Virus record (IMG/VR): IMGVR_UViG_3300048919_000427
Span: 1 to 50,805 of that record
Length of the DNA: 50,805 bases
DNA from: a virus
Strand: one strand, 5' to 3'
Shown: piece by piece, positions 15,732 to 23,830 of the stretch
How the letters are laid out: each line of letters opens with the position of its first letter
How positions within the stretch are numbered: position 1 is the first letter of the stretch
Made by a program: the position numbers and the translations under genes
Notes under the pieces: generated by a model
The model's database searches: none
Told to the model about the DNA's origin: nothing
Seen by the model: only the letters and a program-made list of their open reading frames with translations

Positions 15732-16624
15732 AATGAAACAACCTGAGCAATCCAAAATTTTGAGGCTGATACAGACGCGTCGCCTAATGCTCCCGAATCA
15801 AATCTATGCGCTGCCGTTAAAATGACATATTTCTCTTTATTGATTAGGACAACATCACCCGCGTTAAGTGTTGGGTTCAATGATCGCTGAATAGTGCCTT
15901 TTACTACCAACGCAGTACTTAAATTCTTTAAACGGCGTGGATCTAGAGATGGCTGAAACTTAGCAATTTGACCGGGTTTAATCTCGCCTTCAATAGTTTT
16001 ACCGTCAGTATTGACCGTTACATAGGAAGGTATTGAGTGTGTGATCTGATGTTGGTTATTAACCCAGCTTATAGCGGAAGCATCGAGTTTAAGTTTAGGC
16101 TCGCGCTGTAATACGGTGGTTAATCGCCGAATTGCAATTTTTCCATCTGAATCCATAAACATTACCGCAGCTTCTTCAGCACAAGCACGGGCAATCAAAT
16201 AAGTCGGGATGGCTCCATTTGGCACAAAGAACTTCATCAATGGTACATCTTCGGAAATAGCAGCTTTGATACCGCTTGCCCGTAAAGCTGCCCCAATGGA
16301 AGTACTTTCGAGATAAATGGCTTTGGCTGCGGGCTTAATCAGTTTTTCACAGCCAGCCAAGACAGCAATAAAAGAACCAATAACCTGACGCTCATCACCC
16401 TGAACAATAGAAGTTCTATTGATTACTGCTTTGATGATTTTCATTTCTACATAATCATCGGTCATATAGATAATGCTATCTTCTTTTAACTTTGCTTCCA
16501 GATCCGCATTCAAAGAAACCTGAAACTCAACGGTTAAAGGCACTGGAATACAATCAGAACGCAATACGACCGATACCAGCCGATTTAGAGGGATTGTTGA
16601 CGAGTCTGAAAGCACAATACGCAA
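15728..16624 (-). CDS. Baseplate hub protein (gpD/gp44-like)
   Basis: 298 residues. Context (directly before the spike, 4-bp overlap) and pattern fit the hub that holds the spike: VPLTVEFQVSLNADLEAKL and DDYVEMKIIKAVINRTSIVQ early, a middle PTYLIARACAEEAAVMFMDS with SDGKIAIRRL, and a late NPTLNAGDVVLINKEKYVIL beta region near the C-terminus. The start is a TTG at 16624, with GAGTGAG upstream; no ATG alternative keeps the conserved N-terminus. Confidence 0.65.
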   Translation of the reverse strand: MRIVLSDSSTIPLNRLVSVVLRSDCIPVPLTVEFQVSLNADLEAKLKEDSIIYMTDDYVEMKIIKAVINRTSIVQGDERQVIGSFIAVLAGCEKLIKPAAKAIYLESTSIGAALRASGIKAAISEDVPLMKFFVPNGAIPTYLIARACAEEAAVMFMDSDGKIAIRRLTTVLQREPKLKLDASAISWVNNQHQITHSIPSYVTVNTDGKTIEGEIKPGQIAKFQPSLDPRRLKNLSTALVVKGTIQRSLNPTLNAGDVVLINKEKYVILTAAHRFDSGALGDASVSASKFWIAQVVSL

Positions 16625-16638
16625 GGTTTTTACTCACT

Positions 16639-17091
16639 CTACATAAAGCGTTGAGGCTTGTGATAGTCATAATCAATGGTAAAGGGCGTTTCCACAAAGG
16701 CTTCCTTTTTCATTGTTTCTTTCGCTAGTGAGTAGGCTTGTTCTGCTTCACTTGAAGTTAGACCAAAGCGATCGCCACCCATGGCACCACTTGCTTCCAT
16801 TCGTTGAGCTTGAATGAAATTAATATGAGCACGTACAACGGCTTCTAAAATGCCCCATTCACCAACTGAAATTACTGAGTTTTGATCAATTAAAAAGCTT
16901 GTTTGCAGCTGGCTCTTTGTAATGGCCCAACCTGCATAGAACAAAAAGTCGGTTTTTAGGACTTCAATAATGTCTTCTTTCGCCAAGCTATAGCCGATCG
17001 CCATATAATGACTAGAAAGCAGTTCAGCAAGTGCATGAATTGCACCTGCCTCACTGATTTGAAAGCTTCTATCATATTGTTTTAATAACAT
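16639..17091 (-). CDS. Tail-region protein of unknown function
   Basis: 150 residues, between the tube-like gene at 17095 and the hub gene, with gaps of 3 and 14 bp, so clearly part of the same unit. It is largely helical, with no motif that I recognise. Its place suggests a tail or baseplate assembly part. The ATG at 17091 has AGGAC about 10 nt upstream. Confidence 0.6.
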   Translation of the reverse strand: MLLKQYDRSFQISEAGAIHALAELLSSHYMAIGYSLAKEDIIEVLKTDFLFYAGWAITKSQLQTSFLIDQNSVISVGEWGILEAVVRAHINFIQAQRMEASGAMGGDRFGLTSSEAEQAYSLAKETMKKEAFVETPFTIDYDYHKPQRFM

Positions 17092-17094
17092 GAT

Positions 17095-17721
17095 TTATAA
17101 TTGTCCTAGCGCTCGAATAAGCGTATTGCCTGACTGAACAATGTTTAAAACATCATTCGCTTTTTGTAGGAAATTATCAAAAGCTGGCGTTGCATTCTGC
17201 ATTTTTCCAGTGGCAGGTGTTGAAGAACCTAAGCTTGAGTTCATACCGAAATACATATATTTGATTGGTGCACTGACTTTCATAATCGTATTTCGCCCTT
17301 CTGCATCAATTTCACTACCTTCAAAGGTAATTGCACAGTCTGTTAATTGATATGCAAGGGTAAAACGATCTTTACGGCCATCAAAAACAATACAGTCTGT
17401 GCAACCGCCATTTGCCATGAGAAGTTCAGCAAATCCAGCAATTTGCCCTGTGTCAGTTTCAATAAACTGTAATTGTCCTTCATGACTTGTTTTAGGTACA
17501 CCAGTACGATGAGCTTGTAGACCACCTGCAAAAATAACTTCGGTGGATTCTGTATAGGTGGTCACTGGTCGAGGGGCTTGAGAAATTAACAGCGCAATTT
17601 CAGGGGCAATCGCAGGGACAATCATGGCGTTGCATGACAACATCGCTGTACCTAAGCTTTTGGCTGTTTCGTAATCCTGACAGTAGTCAAGGAGGGTTTG
17701 TTCAAAGTTACTTGCTCGCAT
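17095..17721 (-). CDS. Tail protein, possibly tube-initiator-like
   Basis: About 208 residues. The middle is beta-rich (PVTTYTESTEVIFAGGLQAH, HEGQLQFIETDTG, RFTLAYQLTDCAITFEGSEI, NTIMKVSAPIKYMYFG), in the style of tail tube or tube-initiator folds. The C-terminus (DNFLQKANDVLNIVQSGNTL) is helical. I start at the ATG at 17721 because the promoter motif is 77 nt above it; a TTG at 17766 is in frame but too near the motif. It leads a unit with the hub and spike genes. Confidence 0.5.
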   Translation of the reverse strand: MRASNFEQTLLDYCQDYETAKSLGTAMLSCNAMIVPAIAPEIALLISQAPRPVTTYTESTEVIFAGGLQAHRTGVPKTSHEGQLQFIETDTGQIAGFAELLMANGGCTDCIVFDGRKDRFTLAYQLTDCAITFEGSEIDAEGRNTIMKVSAPIKYMYFGMNSSLGSSTPATGKMQNATPAFDNFLQKANDVLNIVQSGNTLIRALGQL

Positions 17722-17783
17722 AGCTTGGATATTCCGAAAATATGAAATGTTCGGAATATTCTGCAAGCTTTTGAAAATGGCCT

Positions 17784-17798
17784 TTTAACGCAATTCCA
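17784..17798 (-). promoter_or_regulatory. Late promoter motif, tube-like/hub/spike unit
   Basis: TGGAATTGCGTTAAA on the minus strand, first T 77 nt before the ATG at 17721. A hairpin with arms ATATTCCG / CGGAATAT lies between the two. Confidence 0.7.
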
Positions 17799-17815
17799 CC
17801 CTACAATCTCAAAAA

Positions 17816-18430
17816 TTATTGATACTGAAAGGCTCCAACTTTCGTACCAATCATAGCCGCGCCCATATTTACATCAATTGAATCGCCTAAATTGATACGG
17901 ATCCCCACGGTCGGGAAAATATGAGCTGGTACTAAGTTTTGTAATGTTGGTGTCAATTCAATTAATTCCTGACGATCGACTTCATCATCCATGAGAATAA
18001 AAATACGTGACGTCAAAAAACTATTTTCTGTTTCATGTTCTGTTGCCAAAACAGGATATTGATTCACACGTGGAATACTGTGATAGAGCCGAATAATTTG
18101 CCATTGGTTAGGCCACAGCATTTGAAGTACGAACTCCAAAAATGCAAGGCCTTGTTTTGAAGACAAAGATTTCCAATTTGCATAGATAACCCGCATGATC
18201 AGAGCACTCACCTGAGGCCGTCTGAGTACAACTAAACCATCTTGTTTTGTAAAACGCTCGACTACATTGGCACTGCCAAGATGAGGCATGCCGTAATAGT
18301 GAATATCATTGAGTTGATCTTTGAAAAGTTGCTCAAATAAACGAATGAAAAACTCTTTTAAGAAAGCTTCATCTTCATCGAAGGTATCAGACTGCTTTAG
18401 CGGGTAAAGTAGATCTAGATGATCGACCAT
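17816..18430 (-). CDS. Baseplate wedge protein, gpI-like position
   Basis: 204 residues, directly after the gpJ-like gene and overlapping it by 16 bp, as gpI follows gpJ in P2-type baseplates. Visible elements include DTFDEDEAFLKEFFIRLFEQ near the start and WPNQWQIIRLYHSIPRVNQY in the middle. The family call is from gene order; the sequence itself is not decisive. The GGGGGAAG ribosome site lies inside the upstream gene. Confidence 0.55.
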   Translation of the reverse strand: MVDHLDLLYPLKQSDTFDEDEAFLKEFFIRLFEQLFKDQLNDIHYYGMPHLGSANVVERFTKQDGLVVLRRPQVSALIMRVIYANWKSLSSKQGLAFLEFVLQMLWPNQWQIIRLYHSIPRVNQYPVLATEHETENSFLTSRIFILMDDEVDRQELIELTPTLQNLVPAHIFPTVGIRINLGDSIDVNMGAAMIGTKVGAFQYQ

Positions 18431-19866
18431 CGGCTTCCCCCGCTATTCTTTGTTTGCTTGATATCTAAAGTAATACTATCTGCGGTTAAATAGGTCCATT
18501 GATGAGGCTTAATTGGATTGTTCTCTAGATCCTCCATCATTATCTTAAAATCGCTTGTACGATCTTGAAATGCGCTGATATTGTCACTAAGTAGTTTTGC
18601 AATTTCTTGTGAGTTAAAACCATCAGCAATATAGTAACTCGTCGCTATTGTTTCGCGGCCGTAGTACTTCAAAAGCAAAGTTTTAATTTGCTCTTTAACA
18701 GCCTCTGCATTGTGGACGGGTGAAAGTAATCCTTGAATTGTTAAATTGAAAGCTCTTTCTTCGACCGCATGAAAGACGACTTTGCCCTTATACAGGTTAT
18801 TCAACAACGCAATATAGTTTGCCAAGTCTTCCTGCAACAAGGTCTGTTCGGGAGAGTTTTTTGCGGCTACGGCTACAAACATTTTATTAATGTTTAAATA
18901 ACTCGGTCCGTAATTCGCTTCTTGTTCAACTTCATTCCATACATTTAAAAAGTTAGAGCGTGGTAAAAATCGCTTTAAACAGGAATAGTTATAATTGCCC
19001 AAGAATACAGCGTCATCTGAATCAGGATATGAAGAAAGTAAGCGTAATTGTTCAATATTCAGAGGATCTGCACCGGTTCGGAATAAACCATCAGTTTTAA
19101 AGCGAATTACAGCGCGTTGTTCTGTTGCTGTATCAACTGTCTCTAAAGATGCTTCACGCAATAAGGCCGCATCAATTTCACCAAAACTTTCAATAATCTG
19201 AATCGTTAAAATCGTGCCCGCTTGTAAGGTAGTGCCAAAACGCGAGCTATCGCCAAACTCCAAGGTCATTTTACGATGGGTATTGGTTTTCAGAATAATT
19301 GCTTTATCGTTGGCGTTTGTATTCATCCAGCGTGTGACAAAGCCATAGCTGTTTCCGTCTTGATCAGTAACCGATAATTGCACTAAATCTACGTCACTTT
19401 GTAGATCAAGTGCGTAATTATGAAATTGTTCTGTCACAGTCGGACTATAAGTAATTTCTCTTAATTCTGATTGTTCAGCAAGAACAGCTACTGTTTCACC
19501 CTTCGCGGCATTAACGCTCTGTAATAAGCGCCATGGACGACCTTGACCGTCGAGAATTACACGACCGCTTGCAAGTGATAAGTTATTGTTACCATTATTT
19601 ATGACTTCAATATAGTGCTGACACGGGGTACATAAGGGCAAAATCCCTTTGTTGCTAGCATCCGCTAAAATAGTGGCATCGCGTGTTTTGATGAAGGGTT
19701 CAAGTTCTGAAATATCAACATCACGACCAAACTCTGCCAAGACATGTTGAATGACCTGTAAAGGTGCCGTAATGGTTGGATCCCCAGCTGCATAACGCGC
19801 TGCGTATGCCGGATAATCTTGCAGTACTTGTAAAGATAATTCCTGAATTTTAGCCAGCGTTGGCAT
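18415..19866 (-). CDS. Baseplate wedge protein J (gp47/gpJ-like)
   Basis: A 483-residue baseplate J-like protein, part of the wedge that links the hub to the fibres and triggers sheath contraction. The pattern fits the family: an N-terminal helical region (SLQVLQDYPAYAARYAAGDP, then ITAPLQVIQHVLAEFGRDVD), a middle beta-rich domain and a C-terminal section with ERAFNLTIQGLLSPVHNAEA followed by helices. It overlaps the gp25-like gene upstream and the gpI-like gene downstream (order W-J-I). GGAGA lies before the ATG. Confidence 0.78.
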   Translation of the reverse strand: MPTLAKIQELSLQVLQDYPAYAARYAAGDPTITAPLQVIQHVLAEFGRDVDISELEPFIKTRDATILADASNKGILPLCTPCQHYIEVINNGNNNLSLASGRVILDGQGRPWRLLQSVNAAKGETVAVLAEQSELREITYSPTVTEQFHNYALDLQSDVDLVQLSVTDQDGNSYGFVTRWMNTNANDKAIILKTNTHRKMTLEFGDSSRFGTTLQAGTILTIQIIESFGEIDAALLREASLETVDTATEQRAVIRFKTDGLFRTGADPLNIEQLRLLSSYPDSDDAVFLGNYNYSCLKRFLPRSNFLNVWNEVEQEANYGPSYLNINKMFVAVAAKNSPEQTLLQEDLANYIALLNNLYKGKVVFHAVEERAFNLTIQGLLSPVHNAEAVKEQIKTLLLKYYGRETIATSYYIADGFNSQEIAKLLSDNISAFQDRTSDFKIMMEDLENNPIKPHQWTYLTADSITLDIKQTKNSGGSRWSII

Positions 19867-20191
19867 CGTAAGTATCTCCTGTCGGATTTCTTAAATCTGC
19901 TTGTGAAGGGAGTGGTATCAAAATAGTGCCGATCTCAATAAAAAATTCTTTTTTATCAATATCAATAGTGCGGCTTCTTATATTTAATTTGTCAGTGGGA
20001 AGGCTTCTAAATAAAGGAATATCTTCACGCAGCCACTGCAAAATCAGATCAGCACTATCTTCGGTCATAGGCTTAAAAAGAATTTCTTGCCAATTACGAC
20101 CATAGTTCACGCCGATATAGCCATTTGGCCTTGCGTTTAACCAGTGATTGATAATTTTGATCGTATTTTCAACGGTTAATGGATAGCTCAT
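19850..20191 (-). CDS. Baseplate wedge protein, gp25/gpW-like
   Basis: About 113 residues, the typical size of gp25/gpW. VENTIKIINHWLNARPNGYI ... RNWQEILFKPMTEDSADLIL ... and a strand-rich end (EFFIEIGTILIPLP) match the gp25 lysozyme-like fold in outline. It precedes and overlaps gpJ, as in P2. I choose the ATG at 20191, which overlaps the preceding stop as ATGA; the frame is open upstream to 20278 but that part is the shadow of the membrane gene. Confidence 0.68.
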   Translation of the reverse strand: MSYPLTVENTIKIINHWLNARPNGYIGVNYGRNWQEILFKPMTEDSADLILQWLREDIPLFRSLPTDKLNIRSRTIDIDKKEFFIEIGTILIPLPSQADLRNPTGDTYDANAG

Positions 20192-20556
20192 AAGTAACGT
20201 TCTACGACTGAAAATGCTATTTGATAGATAGCAACACGCCATAAAAGCATGAGTGCTTGAATAAATAGGAATACCCAAATTTCAAGGGACCAAATCCCCC
20301 ATATTTCTAATATTCTTGCCTCTGAATAGAGGACGTATAAGAATGGAATACAGCTCACAAGAACTCTTAATAGAAGGTTAAACTTGTAACTCTGTAATAC
20401 GGTTTCGAATAATGCTCGATTCTGTTTATTACAAATCACTGAAAACCGATATAAAAGTGATTGGCCTTCAGTTTTTTTTAACATGAGCCGATATTGAAGA
20501 ATGCTAAACCATAACCAACCAAGACAAATTACACAGATATGAAACTTTAGAATCAT
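20188..20556 (-). CDS. Membrane protein inside the baseplate operon
   Basis: 122 residues with an N-terminal hydrophobic segment (LKFHICVICLGWLWFSILQY) and two more helices in the C-terminal half (LLLRVLVSCIPFLYVLYS and IWVFLFIQALMLLWRVAIYQ). It overlaps both neighbours by 4 bp, so it is translated with the baseplate genes. A membrane protein here is unusual; it might help lysis or anchor assembly at the membrane. I do not recognise a family. Confidence 0.6.
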   Translation of the reverse strand: MILKFHICVICLGWLWFSILQYRLMLKKTEGQSLLYRFSVICNKQNRALFETVLQSYKFNLLLRVLVSCIPFLYVLYSEARILEIWGIWSLEIWVFLFIQALMLLWRVAIYQIAFSVVERYL

Positions 20557-21080
20557 GGTGTACCTGCATTTGTCAAAGCTTGGTATTCATTCTTTTTAGA
20601 CGCTAATAACTGTTGTTTTTCAGCAATTTTTTTATTTGCTGCATTAACCAGCATCAAAACGCTTTCGGTCTGTTTTTTGATGTAGTCTTTTCGGCTTACT
20701 GAGTCATTTGGAACTTGTACATGCTGTTTCTGACGAGCTTGATCAAACTTGGGTTGTTCAGCCTTAATTTTAAGTGCTAACTCTTCAATTCCAGCTTTAA
20801 AGTCCTCTAGGTTGTCGTAGTCCATTACATGACGTAACGGGACCTCTTTTTTATTGAGGTAGGTCTTGATAACGTCGCCGTCAGTTCTTAACGTAAGCGT
20901 AAGGGATTGACCCTCTTCCAAATTAAAAAGAGCGTCTTTTGTTGCAGCACCTGCCACTTTTCGCATTTTATCAACAAGAATGTATACAATTTTTTGCTGA
21001 GTGGCTTTCTCAAGCGTCTTTTTGATAAACGTGATTAATTCATGTGTTTCAGATAATGAAGCGAGTTCAAAAGTTGCCAT
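20553..21080 (-). CDS. Virion-region protein of unknown function
   Basis: 175 residues leading the gp25-J-I unit. The first two thirds are mixed alpha/beta (ITFIKKTLEKATQQKIVYIL, TLTLRTDGDVIKTYLNKKEV), the last third is a long coiled-coil-like helix (KQTESVLMLVNAANKKIAEK). The start codon lies within a perfect 10-bp leader stem (21074-21126). No family is recognised; a tail assembly or injected protein are both possible. Confidence 0.6.
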   Translation of the reverse strand: MATFELASLSETHELITFIKKTLEKATQQKIVYILVDKMRKVAGAATKDALFNLEEGQSLTLTLRTDGDVIKTYLNKKEVPLRHVMDYDNLEDFKAGIEELALKIKAEQPKFDQARQKQHVQVPNDSVSRKDYIKKQTESVLMLVNAANKKIAEKQQLLASKKNEYQALTNAGTP

Positions 21081-21126
21081 AGCATTTAACCAAATAATCT
21101 TTAATCACTATTTTGGGCTATGGCAA
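21074..21126 (-). promoter_or_regulatory. Leader hairpin containing the start codon of the gene at 20553-21080
   Basis: Minus-strand TTGCCATAGC and GCTATGGCAA are exact complements over 10 bp; the second arm contains the ATG at 21080. The loop is about 33 nt. Confidence 0.65.
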
Positions 21127-21135
21127 AACTTGAAA

Positions 21136-21150
21136 ATTAAGGATATTCCA
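21136..21150 (-). promoter_or_regulatory. Late promoter motif, baseplate wedge unit
   Basis: TGGAATATCCTTAAT on the minus strand, first T 70 nt before the ATG at 21080. Confidence 0.7.
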
Positions 21151-21155
21151 CACAA

Positions 21156-21530
21156 CTAGCTGTGATTAAAATCATGTGGAAAACGTTCTGGAATGCTAGA
21201 AAGGATCTGCTCAGTAAAGGTTTGCAAATTTTCATAGCAATGGTACTGATCGGATAAAACACTAAACGGATGCTGGGGCTCAGAAGCAATGAAAAGGTTG
21301 GAAAATCGAAGTCCTTCATCTAATCTAGAATCACTTTCCCAAACAAAAATATACTGTTGTAAGTGTCTAGGAATGATCTGAACAAGCCCTGCTTTAGCAC
21401 CAAAAACCATAATCACAGTGTCTTTTTCAATAAGATTAAGCAAAATATCGGTGAGCCCATATTCTAGGCCTTTTGCTGAAATAACAATCCGCTTCTCAGG
21501 CTTTCCGAACCATCCCATAAAGACACTCAT
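21156..21530 (-). CDS. Unknown protein downstream of the glycosyltransferase
   Basis: 124 residues, following the glycosyltransferase gene directly, with AGGTGGG before the ATG. Alternating strands and helices (RIVISAKGLEYGLTDILLNL, TVIMVFGAKAGLVQIIPRHL, QQYIFVWESDSR) suggest a compact alpha/beta fold. No known family is apparent. It probably belongs with the sheath-domain protein and glycosyltransferase upstream in one unit. Confidence 0.6.
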   Translation of the reverse strand: MSVFMGWFGKPEKRIVISAKGLEYGLTDILLNLIEKDTVIMVFGAKAGLVQIIPRHLQQYIFVWESDSRLDEGLRFSNLFIASEPQHPFSVLSDQYHCYENLQTFTEQILSSIPERFPHDFNHS

Positions 21531-22214
21531 TTAGCCCACCTTAATCATATTTCCATGATGGTCAATCACATCAGCTTTACCCCATGTTTGAGGGTAATTC
21601 ACTGGTGGACTTGGCTTGTCATAATTTTTGATCTCACCGTTATTTACATACTTATCTTTTTGTTCGCGTGTGTTTTGAATTGCAGCCACTCGATACGATG
21701 CGTGAATTGGATAATATTTAAGTTTGTGAGCTCTTACTCTTAAGTCGCCATCGTCTCCTTTTAAACCTACAATGGTTTCGTCATAACCTTGTAAACGGTA
21801 AAAAGCATCTCGGGTATATCCTACTCGTCCTAAAATACCTTCGTTTTCAATCCCTAATCTTGGTAAAAAGAGCTGGTAGTCCTTAAGTAAGCGCAATTCA
21901 TATAAAAGCCCGTCATATATGTAATTATCGCCGTCCAAATTAAATAGAATGTCACCTGTAGCGAGTCGATGAGCTACATTTTTCGCATAAGCCGATGTAT
22001 AAGCGTAATCATCGACCATTTGAAAATATTTAAGTTGGCCGTTCTCTAGATACTCTTGAAAATTTTCAAAGATCCAATCTTTTAAACCATCAGGCGACTG
22101 ATAATCTAACAAAATAATCTCTGAATGCTCATCGAGCATTTTTAAATTACCAGGTAAAGTCTGGCTCAATTGCCACAAACGGCCTTTACACGTTGTACAG
22201 AATGAAATACGCAT
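21531..22214 (-). CDS. GT-A glycosyltransferase, family 2-like
   Basis: About 227 residues. MRISFCTTCKGRLWQLSQTL at the N-terminus is the nucleotide-sugar-binding start of GT-A enzymes; NVAHRLATGDILFNLDGDNY contains the metal-binding D-x-D (D94-G-D96); RDAFYRLQGYDE and GLKGDDGDLRVRAHK match the conserved second half. It should move a sugar from a nucleotide donor to an acceptor in the cytoplasm. Its unit contains a sheath-domain variable protein, and a decayed second copy follows another such protein (23001-23081), so the pair seems linked: it may glycosylate that virion protein, or alter the host surface. The ATG at 22214 has AAGGA 9 nt upstream. Confidence 0.78.
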   Translation of the reverse strand: MRISFCTTCKGRLWQLSQTLPGNLKMLDEHSEIILLDYQSPDGLKDWIFENFQEYLENGQLKYFQMVDDYAYTSAYAKNVAHRLATGDILFNLDGDNYIYDGLLYELRLLKDYQLFLPRLGIENEGILGRVGYTRDAFYRLQGYDETIVGLKGDDGDLRVRAHKLKYYPIHASYRVAAIQNTREQKDKYVNNGEIKNYDKPSPPVNYPQTWGKADVIDHHGNMIKVG

Positions 22215-22225
22215 CAAATAGTTCC

Positions 22226-22894
22226 TTATGTACTTGGCTCATAAGCACAAAGTTCTACGTTTTCAATTAATTTTATAGTGCTATAAACTGGATCATTCAC
22301 GCTATTCGTACTATTACTTTGCAGAACCACACTTGCTGTTAATTCCAGTTTTACACATTCGGGTTGTAAATTTTGAAGGTAAAGCTCCCCGTTATTGCTT
22401 GAACTAAGTGAATATGAGAGGAGGTTCATTAATTCAGTTTCATAATTTGAAGTAAAAACTGCGCTTATGCCTTCCTCAATTGAATAACTTGTAGTGTTTG
22501 GAATAACAGCATTAAAGACTTTTTCATTAATTTTAAGTTTATAGATCACTGAACCATAGTTCATTGGGCCAGATTGAGCATATAGGTCTGATAATGTGTA
22601 TAAGTCTGATGTACAGACGCAATCATTTTCCGAAACACGTAAAACCTGAATACTTTCAATATTGGTATCAAGAGCATCTTGTACGGCGACATAGTCCAAA
22701 TTCTTAGGATCATAGCCGAGCATTCCGCGTATGTTAGCTTTGGTAATGGTCATTGGTTTATCTAAACGGCCACGTTTAAACTTGCCGATAAAGATATTGT
22801 TAATCGATGTGGATCCTGTAGATCCTGTTTTGTCTGTAACGCCCTGATATTGAATACCCGGTTCATTACCTAATATTGTTGTGATGTGTGGCAT
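22226..22894 (-). CDS. Sheath-N-domain variable protein 3
   Basis: 222 residues. Residues 1-86 are almost identical to the proteins at 23097-23762 and 4906-5595. The C-terminal domain (87-222) is related to that of 23097-23762 but clearly diverged; both keep Cys at the start, SVIYKL/SIIYSL, STNSV-DP-YS and end VELCA. It therefore looks like a duplicate that diversified in its exposed part. It is followed 11 bp later by the glycosyltransferase gene. Promoter motif at 22947-22961. Confidence 0.7.
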   Translation of the reverse strand: MPHITTILGNEPGIQYQGVTDKTGSTGSTSINNIFIGKFKRGRLDKPMTITKANIRGMLGYDPKNLDYVAVQDALDTNIESIQVLRVSENDCVCTSDLYTLSDLYAQSGPMNYGSVIYKLKINEKVFNAVIPNTTSYSIEEGISAVFTSNYETELMNLLSYSLSSSNNGELYLQNLQPECVKLELTASVVLQSNSTNSVNDPVYSTIKLIENVELCAYEPST

Positions 22895-22946
22895 GGTGTT
22901 AGCTCATATAAAACTAACTTATTATTAAATTTTTAAAACTGGCCGT

Positions 22947-22961
22947 ATTTTTAAAGTTCCA
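22947..22961 (-). promoter_or_regulatory. Late promoter motif, sheath-domain protein 3 unit
   Basis: TGGAACTTTAAAAAT on the minus strand, first T 67 nt before the ATG, right at the T-run of the preceding terminator. A short GTTAG / CTAAC stem ends 3 nt before the ATG. Confidence 0.7.
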
Positions 22962-22962
22962 T

Positions 22963-22993
22963 AAAAAAAAGATCCATTTTAGGGATCTTTTTT
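22963..22993 (-). terminator. Terminator between the two duplicated sheath-domain units
   Basis: Minus-strand AAAAAGATCC / GGATCTTTTT with a 7-nt loop and a T-run. Confidence 0.88.
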
Positions 22994-23000
22994 AAAAATA

Positions 23001-23081
23001 TTTGGCTTAAAAAACTACTATTTCAAAGTCTTTCTCGATATAGCCATAAGCTACCTTTGGAGGTTGGCCAGAATGGAATAC
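23001..23081 (-). pseudogene. Remnant of a second glycosyltransferase gene
   Basis: Minus strand, 16 nt after the stop of 23097-23762, begins ATGCGTATTCCATTCTGG and reads MRIPFWPTSKGSLWL before a stop. The intact gene at 21531-22214 begins MRISFCTTCKGRLWQ. About 33 of the first 43 bases match. Only this start survives; the rest of the short region ends in another frame (PPKVAYGYIEKDFEIVVF then stop). It shows that a module of sheath-domain protein plus glycosyltransferase was duplicated and one transferase lost. Confidence 0.65.
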
Positions 23082-23096
23082 GCATTTAAAAATTCT

Positions 23097-23762
23097 TTAT
23101 GGACGCTGTTCAAAAGCACAAAGTTCTACGTTATCAATCAAATAGTAGTTACTATAAATAGGATCATCTACACTATTCGTACTTTCACTAGGCAGCACTA
23201 AGTTTGCCGATAAAAAAACATTTAAACATTCATTGGTTAAGTTTTGAAGAGTAATTGTTCCGTTATTAGCAACACTCACTGAATAAGATACTATTCCATT
23301 AAAATTGGATACTTCACCAATAACTGCATCCAACCCGTTTAGAATTGAAAAGGACTCAGCATATGGCACAACTGCTTCGTACACTTGATTATTCAAACTT
23401 AAAGAATAGATAATCGATCCGTGTTGTTGCATAGGATATGTAAATTCATATGCATCATTTAATGTATAAGTGTCTGATTCGCAGTTACAAGCAGGTACCG
23501 CAACTCGCAACACTTGAATACTTTCAATATTGGTATCAAGAGCATCTTGTACGGCCACATAGTCTAAATTCTTAGGATCATAGCCGAGCATTCCACGTAT
23601 ATTTGCTTTGGTAATAGTCATCGGTTGATCTAAACGGCCACGTTTAAACTTGCCGATAAAGATATTGTTAATCGATGTGGATCCTGTAGATCCTGTTTTG
23701 TCTGTAACGCCCTGATATTGAATACCCGGTTCGTTTCCTAATATTGTTGTGATGTGTGGCAT
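23097..23762 (-). CDS. Sheath-N-domain variable protein 4
   Basis: 221 residues with the shared 86-residue sheath-like N-terminal domain (one Lys-to-Gln change in GRLDQPMTITK relative to 22226-22894) and a C-terminal domain diverged from it. The upstream 60 bp are nearly identical to those of 22226-22894, supporting recent duplication of promoter, leader and N-domain together. It is the first such gene after the tail sheath unit, in line with a tail location. Confidence 0.7.
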   Translation of the reverse strand: MPHITTILGNEPGIQYQGVTDKTGSTGSTSINNIFIGKFKRGRLDQPMTITKANIRGMLGYDPKNLDYVAVQDALDTNIESIQVLRVAVPACNCESDTYTLNDAYEFTYPMQQHGSIIYSLSLNNQVYEAVVPYAESFSILNGLDAVIGEVSNFNGIVSYSVSVANNGTITLQNLTNECLNVFLSANLVLPSESTNSVDDPIYSNYYLIDNVELCAFEQRP

Positions 23763-23814
23763 GGTGTTAGCTCATATAAAACTAACTTATTATTCAGTTT
23801 TTTAAACTGGCCGT

Positions 23815-23829
23815 ATTTTTAAAGTTCCA
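23815..23829 (-). promoter_or_regulatory. Late promoter motif, sheath-domain protein 4
   Basis: TGGAACTTTAAAAAT on the minus strand, first T 67 nt before the ATG, adjoining the preceding terminator. It is identical to the site at 22947-22961. Confidence 0.7.
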
Positions 23830-23830
23830 T

